Part shown: piece by piece, positions 52,188 through 61,437 of the stretch
Layout of the letters: every line of letters starts with the position of its first letter
How positions within the stretch are numbered: position 1 is the first letter of the stretch
Source of the DNA: Streptomyces sp. HD
Lineage (GTDB): Bacteria; Actinomycetota; Actinomycetes; Streptomycetales; Streptomycetaceae
DNA: 64,000 nt
Direction: 5' to 3'
Assembly: GCF_028369295.1 (NCBI RefSeq)
Contig: NZ_JAQMYP010000001.1
Location: 248,001 to 312,000, forward strand
The notes under the pieces: model-generated
Seen by the model: only the letters and a program-made list of their open reading frames with translations
The model's database searches: none
Told to the model about the DNA's origin: nothing
Translations under genes and position numbers: made by a program

Positions 52188-53606
52188 GTGTTTGCTGCGT
52201 TCGCTGCGCTGTCGGTGCGAGGGCGAGGGGTGGCCCGCCTTGCCGCCTCGACCCTGGTGTCCGGGCTCGTCGCCGCCTCGGTGATGGCCGGTGCCGGCCC
52301 GGCCGCAGCCGACGGCGCGGCACAGAGTCAGGGCGGGGCGACCGCCACCATAGGCGGCCTGAAGACATACGGCGCGGCCGTCGTCCACGCCGACTCCGGC
52401 GACCAGCAGATCTCGGCTGGCCTGTTCGAGATGTCCGTCGACGGTGGCGGCACTCTGCAGACGTACTGCGTCGACATCCACAACCCCACCCAGCGCGACG
52501 CCAAGTACCACGAGACGTCCTGGAGCGGCACGTCGCTGGGCGCCAACAAGGAGGCCGGCAAGATCCGCTGGATCCTGCAGAACTCCTACCCGCAGGTGAA
52601 CGACCTCGCGGCACTCGCAGGCAAGGCGGGCGTCAAGGGCGGCCTCACCGAGCAGGACGCCGCGGCCGGTACCCAGGTGGCCATCTGGCGTTACTCGGAC
52701 GGCGTGGCCGTCGACGCCCTCGACCCGCAGGCCGAGCAGCTCGCGGACTACCTGGAGAAGAGTGCGCGGGGCGTGGCGGAACCCAGGGCGTCGCTGACGC
52801 TCGACCCGCCCGCGGTCTCCGGCCACCCCGGTGAGCGGCTCGGCCCGGTGACGGTCCGCACGGACTCGGAGAGCGTGACGGTGACACCGCCGGCGGACGC
52901 GGCCACCAGCGGGGTGCGGATCGTGGACAAGGACGGCAAGCGCGTCACGTCCGCGGCGGACGGCGGCCAGGTGTACTTCGAGGTGCCCGAGAAGGCCGCC
53001 GACGGCCAGGCCGAGCTGACGGTGCAGGCCTCGACGACCGTGCCGGTGGGGCGCGCCTTCGCCGCCGAGAGCCGTAGTCAGACGCAGATCCTGGCCGGCT
53101 CCAGCGAGTCGACCGTCTCGGCGACGGCCGGCGCGACCTGGGCCAAGACCGGTGCGATACCGGCTCTGTCCGCGGTGGAGAACTGCGACAAGGGCGGCGT
53201 CGACATCACCGCGGCCAACGAGGGCGACGCGCCGTTCACCTTCGATCTGCTCGGCATCGAGTACACCATCCCGGCGGGCGAGTCGCGGACGGTGACGGTC
53301 CCGCTGCAGGAGGACCAGGCCTACGACTTCACCATCCGGGGCGCGGCCGGCTTCGAGAAGCGGTTCACCGGAGTGCTGGACTGCATGACGCAGGCGTCCG
53401 AGGCCGACGCGGCGGGCCCCGCCACCCAGACCCTCAGCGAGCCCAGCCCCGCCACGGTCGGAACGGCGTCGGACGACACCAACCTCGCCGCGACCGGTGG
53501 CTCCGACATGACGCCCCTGATCACCGGCCTCGCCATCGGCCTGGTCCTGATCGGCGGCGCGGCCCTGGTCCTCGTACGCAAGAAGGAAGCGCCGACACAG
53601 GACTGA
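52188..53606 (+). CDS. Sortase-anchored thioester-domain surface protein (TQXA/LAXTG)
   Basis: 472 residues from GTG 52188 with an AAGGGG site. Signal peptide ends near AGPAAADG. The thioester domain has Cys94 in QTYCVDIHNP and Gln163 in GTQVAIWRY (TQXA motif), which form an internal thioester used to bind host or surface amines. Two to three beta-rich repeats follow (KDGKRVTSAADGGQVYFEV). The end has LAATG (residues 433-437), a helix LITGLAIGLVLIGGAALVLV and a RKKE tail, the signal for class E sortase. It is thus covalently attached to the wall. A sortase is not in the window. Confidence 0.92.
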   Translation: MFAAFAALSVRGRGVARLAASTLVSGLVAASVMAGAGPAAADGAAQSQGGATATIGGLKTYGAAVVHADSGDQQISAGLFEMSVDGGGTLQTYCVDIHNPTQRDAKYHETSWSGTSLGANKEAGKIRWILQNSYPQVNDLAALAGKAGVKGGLTEQDAAAGTQVAIWRYSDGVAVDALDPQAEQLADYLEKSARGVAEPRASLTLDPPAVSGHPGERLGPVTVRTDSESVTVTPPADAATSGVRIVDKDGKRVTSAADGGQVYFEVPEKAADGQAELTVQASTTVPVGRAFAAESRSQTQILAGSSESTVSATAGATWAKTGAIPALSAVENCDKGGVDITAANEGDAPFTFDLLGIEYTIPAGESRTVTVPLQEDQAYDFTIRGAAGFEKRFTGVLDCMTQASEADAAGPATQTLSEPSPATVGTASDDTNLAATGGSDMTPLITGLAIGLVLIGGAALVLVRKKEAPTQD

Positions 53607-53617
53607 GAAATTCAGGC

Positions 53618-53692
53618 CTGAGGACCGAGGGCCGAGAACTGAGGTCCGAGAATTGAGGCCCGAGAACTCAGACCCGAGAACTGAGAACTGAG
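53618..53692. repeat. 14-bp minisatellite, about five degenerate copies
   Basis: Units of the form GAACTGAGGTCCGA, GAATTGAGGCCCGA and GAACTCAGACCCGA run head to tail just after the surface protein stop codon. Confidence 0.8.
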
Positions 53693-53715
53693 CGTCCGAC
53701 GGGTCGCAGACGCCG

Positions 53716-53755
53716 GTCAGGGGCCTGACCCGCTCTCGTGGGTCAGGCCCCTGAC
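53716..53755. terminator. Terminator after the thioester surface protein gene
   Basis: Perfect 16-bp stem GTCAGGGGCCTGACCC with an 8-nt loop. The stem contains an inner palindrome. It also may serve the minus-strand secreted gene ending at 53896, 141 bp away. Confidence 0.8.
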
Positions 53756-53895
53756 GTCAGACACCGGTGCGTCGCATCGGCGGGACCCTAAGGCCGCTGC
53801 CACGGCCCGTACTCCACCGGTGGGTCCTGCCGTGGAGCACCGGTCCGCACCCGGCAGCCCCCCGGTGTGTCGAGCGGCTGCCGCTGGGATGCGGG

Positions 53896-54171
53896 CTAGA
53901 AGGCCCCGTTGTTGCAGCCCATGGACGAGCCGATGTGGGTGTCCTGGCCACCCGAGTTGCCCTCGCCGTTGAGCGCGTTGCCGAGCACGCCGTTGAGCAG
54001 GCCCACCTGGCCGAGGACATCGAGGTTCAGGTCGTGCGACTTGCAGTTGGAGCTCTGCAGGACCGAGTTGCCGTGACCGTCCATGCCCTGAGCGGTGGCC
54101 GTGCCGGTGGTCAGGAGGCCGACGCTGCCAAGGGCGGCGACCAGGACGGAAGCCTTACGAAGCTTGTGCAT
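53896..54171 (-). CDS. Small secreted protein, rodlin-like composition
   Basis: 91 residues. Signal peptide HKLRKASVLVAALGSVGLL, cut near TATAQ. The mature part of about 60 residues is Asn/Gly-rich with two or three cysteines (SNCKSHDL, MGCNNGAF) and the hydrophobic centre LDVLGQVGLLNGVLGNAL. The composition is reminiscent of the rodlins and similar aerial-hyphae surface proteins, but there is no motif that proves it. A GGAG site precedes the ATG. Confidence 0.75.
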   Translation of the reverse strand: MHKLRKASVLVAALGSVGLLTTGTATAQGMDGHGNSVLQSSNCKSHDLNLDVLGQVGLLNGVLGNALNGEGNSGGQDTHIGSSMGCNNGAF

Positions 54172-54387
54172 GCCATCTCCGGTGAGGTGAGGTGTGTTCG
54201 ATCCGTGGCGAATCGACTCCGTACAGTCACACGAGAGGTAATATGAAAAGTGATGAAATGTCCCACAGGCGCGCCGTGAGTCGCCGCCAGCGTCACGAGT
54301 TGCACCCGGCTGGGTCAGCGGCCGCGGATCCGTGCCTTACGCCGATACCGGCTGCTGACGCCACGTGCCGTCGAGTGGACGCCCGCG
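54172..54387. other. Intergenic region upstream of the gene remnants
   Basis: 216 bp. Contains the promoter region of the small secreted protein gene (less GC-rich, GAGAGGTAATATGAAAAG). No gene supported. Confidence 0.35.
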
Positions 54388-54605
54388 GTGGACCCGATCC
54401 GGTCACGTGATGCGACCAGTCGCGTCCTCGGCGCCGCCAGGTCCACGTCCACCGGCACGCCATCACGTTTGACCACGCGGCCTGCGACGAGAACGGTGTC
54501 CACCGGGCCGGGGTGGCCGGCGCTGACGATGGTGGCGGCCGGGTCGGTGACCGGGAAGACGGTCAGGTCGACGGCGCGTAGCAGGATGATGTCGGCGTCC
54601 TTGCC
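54388..54605 (-). pseudogene. Fragment of an amidohydrolase (SsnA/AtzA type), C-terminal part
   Basis: Minus-strand translation gives GKDADIILLRAVDLTVFP, then VDTVLVAGRVVKRDG and VDLAAPRTRLVASRDRI, in order. These match the C-terminal beta-sandwich and final helix of SsnA/AtzA-type amidohydrolases (GKxADIVLID, VDTVLVxGRVVKRDG). The metal-binding catalytic barrel is absent. The fragment ends abruptly at 54605, next to an unrelated reading frame, so this is the leftover of a deleted gene. Confidence 0.65.
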
Positions 54606-54722
54606 ATGAGCGACACCATCGGAGCCCTCGCGCACATCTCCACCGTCGAGGTCACCCCCATCCTGACCGGCGTCAAGAGGACGGGACTGGTCCGACCGGG
54701 CAGCCGGGGAGTCCCTCACTGA
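54606..54722 (+). pseudogene. Possible N-terminal remnant of an enolase-superfamily gene
   Basis: 38-codon frame starting ATG 54606 with ALAHISTVEVTPILTGVKRT, similar to the beginning of mandelate racemase/muconate cycloisomerase family proteins (ISSVEVTPV...LKRT). It stops after PGSRGVPH. It abuts the amidohydrolase fragment head-to-head at one base, pointing to a recombination junction. The identification rests on a short stretch and is tentative. Confidence 0.35.
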
Positions 54723-54989
54723 CTCCCACGAGCAGCGACGGTCCGGGGTGCTGGGACGAGACCCACAGGCGATCCATGGGGATGATCTCGTCATCGCTCC
54801 GGATGAACGGCCGACGGTCGGTCCAGTCGACGAGATGGAGGGTCTTCCAGTGCAGACCACTCGGGCCCTCGTCAGCGAAACCCCAGGTCAGAGCCCCCCG
54901 CCCATACGCGTTTCCCCCCAGGGGTGGCGGTCGGGCAAGATGGGGTGTATCTGCCCACTGCCTGATTTCAAGCTGCCGGACGGTTTCTC
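54723..54989. other. Region of probable further gene debris upstream of ettA
   Basis: 267 bp. A minus-strand frame (about 54700-54905) encodes WKTLHLVDWTDRRPF and SDDEIIPMDRLWVS, which looks protein-like but lacks a start and a recognisable family. The ettA promoter should be here. Nothing else can be supported. Confidence 0.3.
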
Positions 54990-56654
<1,665 letters not shown>

Positions 56655-56660
56655 TCGGTC

Positions 56661-57116
56661 TTGCGCCACATCTACCGCTGCCCCCTGCGCTGGTCCGACA
56701 TGGACGCGTACGGGCATGTCAACAACGCGGTCTTCGTCCGCTACCTGGAGGAAGCCCGTATCGACTTCCTGTTCCGCCCGGAGAAGGACTTCCGGCAGGG
56801 GTCGGTGGTGGCGCGGCACGAGATCGACTACAAGCGGCAGCTCGTCCACCGGCACGCGCCCGTGGACATAGAGCTGTGGATCACCGAGATCCGCGCCGCG
56901 TCCTTCACCATCACCTGTGAGGTGAAGGACGACGACGTCGTCTACGTCCGGGCCTCGACGGTGGTCGTCCCCTTCGACTTCGAGGCCGAGCGGCCGCGCC
57001 GCATCACCGCGGAGGAGAAGGAGTTCCTCCGCGAGTACATGGACGACGAGACCGGCGCGGCCGGCAAGGCCGGGAAATCCGACGAAGCCGACGAGGAGGA
57101 GGCCGTCGCCGCATGA
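56661..57116 (+). CDS. Acyl-CoA thioesterase (4HBT/YbgC type)
   Basis: 151 residues from TTG 56661, 6 bp after ettA. The hotdog-fold motif WSDMDAYGHVNNAVFVRYLEE is split around the active Asp, followed by HEIDYKRQLVHRHAPVDI. It hydrolyses acyl-CoA thioesters. The C-terminal tail is Glu/Ala-rich and variable. The operon with ettA is conserved in actinobacteria as far as I recall. Confidence 0.88.
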   Translation: MRHIYRCPLRWSDMDAYGHVNNAVFVRYLEEARIDFLFRPEKDFRQGSVVARHEIDYKRQLVHRHAPVDIELWITEIRAASFTITCEVKDDDVVYVRASTVVVPFDFEAERPRRITAEEKEFLREYMDDETGAAGKAGKSDEADEEEAVAA

Positions 57117-57781
57117 CGGTGCTCCACCTCGCCGACGAGGGGGAGGCGGCGGATCTCGCGGCCTTCCTCTCCCGGCTGCTCCACTACGACCGTGGAGCCG
57201 CGGTGCGTCTGCAGGCGGCCGGCACGGCGCTCGCCGTCTTTGGACGACCGCCGTCCTTCGAGGTGCTGGCCATCCGTGCCGTACGGCTGGCGAAGCCCTA
57301 CGAGAACGGGCTCGACGTCACCCTGGACGTGACCGTCTCCGCGGGTGAGCTGCTGGAGTCCGTCGACGAGTCGGCGGCCACCGCCGTCGTACCGGACGCC
57401 GTGACCGGGCCGCCGTGGGCCGGGGTGCTCCCGCCGCGCGGCGGATGGCGACCGGTGCCGGGGCTGCCCGCGCCCGACGCCCTGCGGGCGATGATCGGTG
57501 CGGGGGTCGCCGAATTCCGGTCCCGTACGCAGGAGTTGGCGCCCGAGCTGCGTACCCGGACCGAACTCGACCGGATCGGGCGGGAGATCTGGTCCCGGAC
57601 CGTCGGGGACACTCACCTGCCGGTACGGGCGGTGCACGCGGCCCAGTCGCTGGGATTCCTGCGTGCCACGGGGGAGCTCGCGTTGTTCTCGTCCGGCGCG
57701 TGGCTACGGCTGCGCACACCGTACGGGTCGATCGCCGTACGACGCGCGGGACTCGGCGCGCTCGACGTCAGCGTCCGCTGA
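57113..57781 (+). CDS. Conserved actinobacterial protein of unknown function
   Basis: 222 residues; ATG overlaps the thioesterase stop (ATGA). Residues 1-110 contain HLADEGEAADLAAFLSRLL and GTALAVFGRPPSFEVLAIR; the C-terminal part has VHAAQSLGFLRATGELAL and GSWLRLRTPYGSIAVRR-like sequence. No catalytic motif or membrane segment is visible. I do not recognise a function. The translational coupling suggests a role with EttA or the thioesterase. A hexanucleotide repeat starts at the stop codon. Confidence 0.8.
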   Translation: MTVLHLADEGEAADLAAFLSRLLHYDRGAAVRLQAAGTALAVFGRPPSFEVLAIRAVRLAKPYENGLDVTLDVTVSAGELLESVDESAATAVVPDAVTGPPWAGVLPPRGGWRPVPGLPAPDALRAMIGAGVAEFRSRTQELAPELRTRTELDRIGREIWSRTVGDTHLPVRAVHAAQSLGFLRATGELALFSSGAWLRLRTPYGSIAVRRAGLGALDVSVR

Positions 57782-57828
57782 CAGCCACAGCCACAGCCAC
57801 AGCCACAGCCACAGCCACAGCCACAGCT
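57781..57828. repeat. Hexanucleotide repeat (ACAGCC), seven perfect copies and one variant
   Basis: Begins on the last base of the stop codon of the preceding gene. Perfect identity over 42 bp suggests recent expansion by slippage. Not coding. Confidence 0.95.
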
Positions 57829-57918
57829 ACGGTCGCTGTCACACCAGCGGCCAGGGCGTGGTGGGGTAGGGACATGGCGGTGCCTCGGGCAGGGGTGCGT
57901 GAAAGGTGCGTGACAGCC

Positions 57919-58017
57919 GACCGCCTCGCGCACCGTCAGCCGGCTCACGGCCGCCTGCTCGGCGAGCTCGCCCTCCGACGGGAGGGGGGCGTCAGGCGGG
58001 CCGATACGGATGGGGCG
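57919..58017 (-). pseudogene. Fragment of a GntR-family regulator (helix-turn-helix)
   Basis: The minus-strand translation includes LPSEGELAEQAAVSRLTVRE, the GntR winged-helix signature (LPSERELAEQLGVSRATVRE). No ligand-binding domain follows, the frame has no proper start, and downstream sequence turns to Pro/His/Arg strings. It is a remnant of about 33 codons. Confidence 0.65.
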
Positions 58018-58049
58018 GGTGCCGGAGCCACCGACGCTCGCCGGAAGGC

Positions 58050-58463
58050 TCAGCCCGCCGTGTTCACCATCGACGCCGCCGCGTAGGTCAGGTAGTTCCA
58101 CAGCGTCCGCTCGTGCTCCTCGGAGAGGCCGAGCTCGTCCACGGCGACCCGCATGTGCTTCAGCCAGGCGTCGTGCGCCTCGCGGTCGACGGTGAAGGGG
58201 GCGTGGCGCATGCGCAGGCGGGGGTGGCCGCGGTTCTCGCTGTACGTGGTCGGACCGCCCCAGTACTGGATCAGGAAGAAGGTCAGGCGCTCCTCGGCCG
58301 GGCCCAGGTCCTCCTCGGGGTACATGGGCCGCAGCAGCGGGTCCTCGGCGACACCCTCGTAGAAACGGTGGACGAGGCGGCGGAAGGTCTCCTCCCCGCC
58401 GACCTGCTCGTAGAAGGTCTGCTCCTGAAGCGTGCCGCGCCGAATCTCATTCACACGGTCCAT
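58050..58463 (-). CDS. glbO: Group II truncated haemoglobin (GlbO)
   Basis: 137 residues. Family marks in order: YEQVGGEETFRRLVHRFYEG, DPLLRPMYPEEDLGPAEERL split, QYWGGPTTYSENRGHPRLRM split, and RHAPFTV with the proximal His. These match actinobacterial trHbO, which binds O2 and NO and protects respiration. ATG 58463 gives MDRVNEIRR. An internal GTG 9 bp later is possible. Its 3' end lies beside the GntR remnant. Confidence 0.95.
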   Translation of the reverse strand: MDRVNEIRRGTLQEQTFYEQVGGEETFRRLVHRFYEGVAEDPLLRPMYPEEDLGPAEERLTFFLIQYWGGPTTYSENRGHPRLRMRHAPFTVDREAHDAWLKHMRVAVDELGLSEEHERTLWNYLTYAAASMVNTAG

Positions 58464-58605
58464 GGTCTCAGACGCGACGACCGAGGACTCCAGGCTTAGG
58501 ACCAGCCGACCGGCCCTCGCCCAGGGACGGCCGCCTTGAGCCACGTATTCCGGACAGTCCGGCAGGGCGCTCGCCTCGCACCGGCTCCCGCAGGACAGTG
58601 GACGT

Positions 58606-59592
58606 ATGAGCGCGCACGCCCTCGACCGGGATCTGGAGGACCTCGCCGCCTCGGCGCGGGCCGCGCTGGTGCGTGAGATCGACATGAGCGGGGCCTGGGA
58701 CGACGACCCCGTGTGGCGGGAGGCCTTCGCCGCCGTGCCCCGGCATCTGTTCGTGCCGTACTACTACGTCGGCGTCGCCGGCGGCTACGAGCGGCGGTGG
58801 GGCCAGAACCCCGACCCGGGAGAGCGCGAGCGCTGGGTGCGCGGGGCGTACGCCGACACCCCGCTGGCCACCCGGCTGCGCGACGGCGATCTGGTCTCCT
58901 CCAGCAGCCAGCCGTCCCTGATGGCGATGATGCTGGTCGCGCTGGAGGTGAAGGACGGCAACAGGGTCCTGGAGATCGGTGCGGGAACCGGCTACAACGC
59001 CGCACTGCTCGCCCACCGGCTCGGCGACGACGGCCTCGTCACCACCGTCGACCTGGAGCCGGAGATCACCGAGTCGGCGCGGCAGCACCTGGCCGCCGCC
59101 GGACACCACCCCGCCGTCGTCACCGGCGACGGCGCACGTGGCGTACCCGAACGCGCCCCCTTCGACCGGATCATCGCCACCTGCACCCTGACGTCGATCC
59201 CGCGCGCCTGGCTCGCCCAGTGCCGCCCCGGCGCCCGCATCCTGACCCCGCTCGCCACCGGCCTGGTCGCCCTCGCCGTATGGGACGCCGGGCACGCCGA
59301 GGGGAGCTTCCTGCACACGCCCGCCTACTTCGTGCCGCTGCGCGGCGGGACCCGCGCCGAACCGGGGTCCACCAACCTGGGCGGACTGCCGCGCCGGGCC
59401 CGCGACCACGAACTGTTCCGCTTCCTGCTCGCCCTGACCCGCGGCAGCCTCGATCCACAGGAGGCGTACGCCCTGTGGGAGCGCGAGGGGCAGCCGCAGC
59501 GGGAGCGGTACGGGATCACGGTGAGCGGCGAGCACGCGTGGGCCTGGCTGGACGACCCCGAGGGGCCGTACGCCTGGGCGCTGCCGGGCTGA
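58606..59592 (+). CDS. SAM-dependent methyltransferase (protein-L-isoaspartate O-methyltransferase-like)
   Basis: 328 residues. The PCMT-type entry block AFAAVPRHLFVP, then SSSSQPSLMAMMLVALEV and the SAM-binding VLEIGAGTGYNAALLA (motif I), VTTVDLEPEI and FDRIIATCTLTSIP. The C-terminal 100 residues (ELFRFLLALTRGSLDPQEAY) are extra compared with classical PCMT (about 220 residues), so it belongs to a longer actinobacterial subgroup that may act on another substrate. It is divergent from glbO. Confidence 0.83.
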   Translation: MSAHALDRDLEDLAASARAALVREIDMSGAWDDDPVWREAFAAVPRHLFVPYYYVGVAGGYERRWGQNPDPGERERWVRGAYADTPLATRLRDGDLVSSSSQPSLMAMMLVALEVKDGNRVLEIGAGTGYNAALLAHRLGDDGLVTTVDLEPEITESARQHLAAAGHHPAVVTGDGARGVPERAPFDRIIATCTLTSIPRAWLAQCRPGARILTPLATGLVALAVWDAGHAEGSFLHTPAYFVPLRGGTRAEPGSTNLGGLPRRARDHELFRFLLALTRGSLDPQEAYALWEREGQPQRERYGITVSGEHAWAWLDDPEGPYAWALPG

Positions 59593-59655
59593 AACGCCGG
59601 CGGGCCGTCGAACGCCGGGGGCTTCATGAACGCCGGCCGGGGGCTTTGCGAATGC

Positions 59656-59707
59656 CGGGAGGGGGCTGTCGTACGGCGATTCCTCGCCGTACGACAGCCC
59701 CCTCCCG
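59656..59707. terminator. Long bidirectional terminator
   Basis: Perfect 23-bp stem (CGGGAGGGGGCTGTCG onwards) with a 6-nt loop ATTCCT, between the methyltransferase gene and the end of the FHA gene. Flanking sequences contain short repeats of GAACGCCGG and CTCCCGA. Confidence 0.88.
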
Positions 59708-59764
59708 ATCTCTCGGTCTCCCGACTCTCGATCTCCCGACCTCAGGGTCGAGCCGCGCTCGCTG

Positions 59765-61333
59765 CTAGCCGCGGCGGATCGTGATCGTCGTCCACGCGCC
59801 CACGTGCACCCGGTCGCCGTCCTGCAGCGGTACCGGCACGAAGGGCTGGATGGGCTCCTCGGAGCCGTTCACCGTGGTGCCGTTCGTCGAGTTCTGGTCG
59901 ACGACCGCCCAGGTGCCGTCCGGCTGCTGGACCAGGACCGCGTGCTGGTGCGAGACGCCCGGGTCCTCCGGCGGCACCGACAGGTCGATGTCGGGGGTGT
60001 CGCCGGTGGAGTGGCGGCGGCGGCCGATGGTGACCTGGTTGCCGGTGAGCGTGCGCTGCTGCTCGGGCGAGTACGCGGGCAGGTTGAGGCCCGCCGCCTC
60101 GGGGCCGGAGCGGTGCATCATCGCCATGAAGTACTCACGGTCCGGACCGATGGTCGCCAGCCACGTCGTCGGCTGCTGCGGGTAGCCGGGGCCGGGCGGG
60201 GGCGGGGCCTGGGTCGCGCCGGGCTGCGGGTAGCCGTAGCCGCCCTGCGGGGACCCGCCGGGAGCGCCCGGGGCCGACCCGGGCGGGGAGATCACCCAGT
60301 CGTCCTCGCCGCCGCCGAAGGACGGGCCGCCCTGCTGCGGACGGTTCGGATCCTGCCCGAACCCGGGCGGGGCCGGCGGCGCGGCGGGGCCAGGGCCGGG
60401 ACCGGCCGGCTGGAACGCCTGCGGGGCACCGCTGGTCGCGCCGGGACCACCGGGCGGGGTGGGGCCGGGCGGCGGAGGAGCCGGCCGCGACGGGTCGCCG
60501 CCGAAGCCGGAGGGGGCGTTGAACCCCTGACCCGGGCCGCCAGGTCCACCGGGAGCGCCAGGTCCACCGGGACCACCGGGGCCGCCGGGGTTGGTGTTGC
60601 CCGGACCGCCGGGACCCGGGCCGAAGCCGCCGGGGCCGCCCTGCCCACCGGGACCGGGGCCGAAGCCGCCGGGGCCGCCCTGCCCACCGGGACCGGGGCC
60701 AGGACCGCCGAAGCCCGAACCCGGACCACCCGGGCCGCCGGGGCCGGGGCCACCGGGGCCGCCAGGCCCGCCGAAGCCCGAGCCAGGGCCGCCCTGACCA
60801 CCGGGGCCGCCAGGTCCACCCGGCCCCTGCGGCTCCGCGCCGAACGGCGGGATCGGTTCCGCCGGGCGGTTCACCTGGGACGGGCGCGAGCCCTGGTACT
60901 CGTACGAGTCACCGCCGCCGAACGACGGCGGGGGGCCCTGCTGGAAGTGGGAGGGCAGACCCGGGCCGCCGGGCGCCGACGGGGGCGGGGCGGCGGGCGT
61001 GTACGACGTCGCCGTGTTGGTCAGGAAGTTCCACCGGCACTCCTCGCAGAACGGCGCACCGCCCTCACGCGGCGTACGGCACTGCGGGCAGAGCTCCGGC
61101 TCCGGTACGCCGGACATCGGCGGCGGGCCGCCGGGCTGACCGGTGTTCGGGCCGCCGAACGGACCGCCGGGGCCACCAGGCCCACCGGGGCCGCCGGGCG
61201 GCGGGAAGCCATAGCCACCGCCGGGCGGGGGCGGCGGGGGAGGGGGCGGAGGTACGGCACCGGCCATGCGGTGACCGCAGACCTCGCACCAGTCGTCGGA
61301 ACCCGACTGGTGTCCGTTCGGGCAGGTCGGCAT
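59765..61333 (-). CDS. FHA-domain protein with two zinc ribbons and a collagen-like Gly/Pro region
   Basis: 522 residues from ATG 61333 with a GGAGAGGGGG site. Two zinc-ribbon-like knuckles: CPNGHQSGSDDWCEVCGH (residues 4-21) and CPQCRTPREGGAPFCEEC (about 82-99). Residues about 150-400 are a Gly/Pro repeat region (GGPGGPGGPG units). The C-terminal FHA domain has VTIGRRRHSTGD, DPGVSHQHAVLV and NSTNGTTVNG, the phosphothreonine-binding set. It is a scaffold that should bind a protein phosphorylated by a Ser/Thr kinase. VWA and PP2C genes are upstream on the same strand. Confidence 0.9.
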   Translation of the reverse strand: MPTCPNGHQSGSDDWCEVCGHRMAGAVPPPPPPPPPPGGGYGFPPPGGPGGPGGPGGPFGGPNTGQPGGPPPMSGVPEPELCPQCRTPREGGAPFCEECRWNFLTNTATSYTPAAPPPSAPGGPGLPSHFQQGPPPSFGGGDSYEYQGSRPSQVNRPAEPIPPFGAEPQGPGGPGGPGGQGGPGSGFGGPGGPGGPGPGGPGGPGSGFGGPGPGPGGQGGPGGFGPGPGGQGGPGGFGPGPGGPGNTNPGGPGGPGGPGAPGGPGGPGQGFNAPSGFGGDPSRPAPPPPGPTPPGGPGATSGAPQAFQPAGPGPGPAAPPAPPGFGQDPNRPQQGGPSFGGGEDDWVISPPGSAPGAPGGSPQGGYGYPQPGATQAPPPPGPGYPQQPTTWLATIGPDREYFMAMMHRSGPEAAGLNLPAYSPEQQRTLTGNQVTIGRRRHSTGDTPDIDLSVPPEDPGVSHQHAVLVQQPDGTWAVVDQNSTNGTTVNGSEEPIQPFVPVPLQDGDRVHVGAWTTITIRRG

Positions 61334-61437
61334 GTCGGCGCTTCCCCCTCTCCTTTTCCGGCCGCTTCGACCGGACTTCTCCAACCCCAAGGGGTCAGGC
61401 TCGGTGCTTTCCAGGGTCCTGCTGAGTCAGTACTGAG

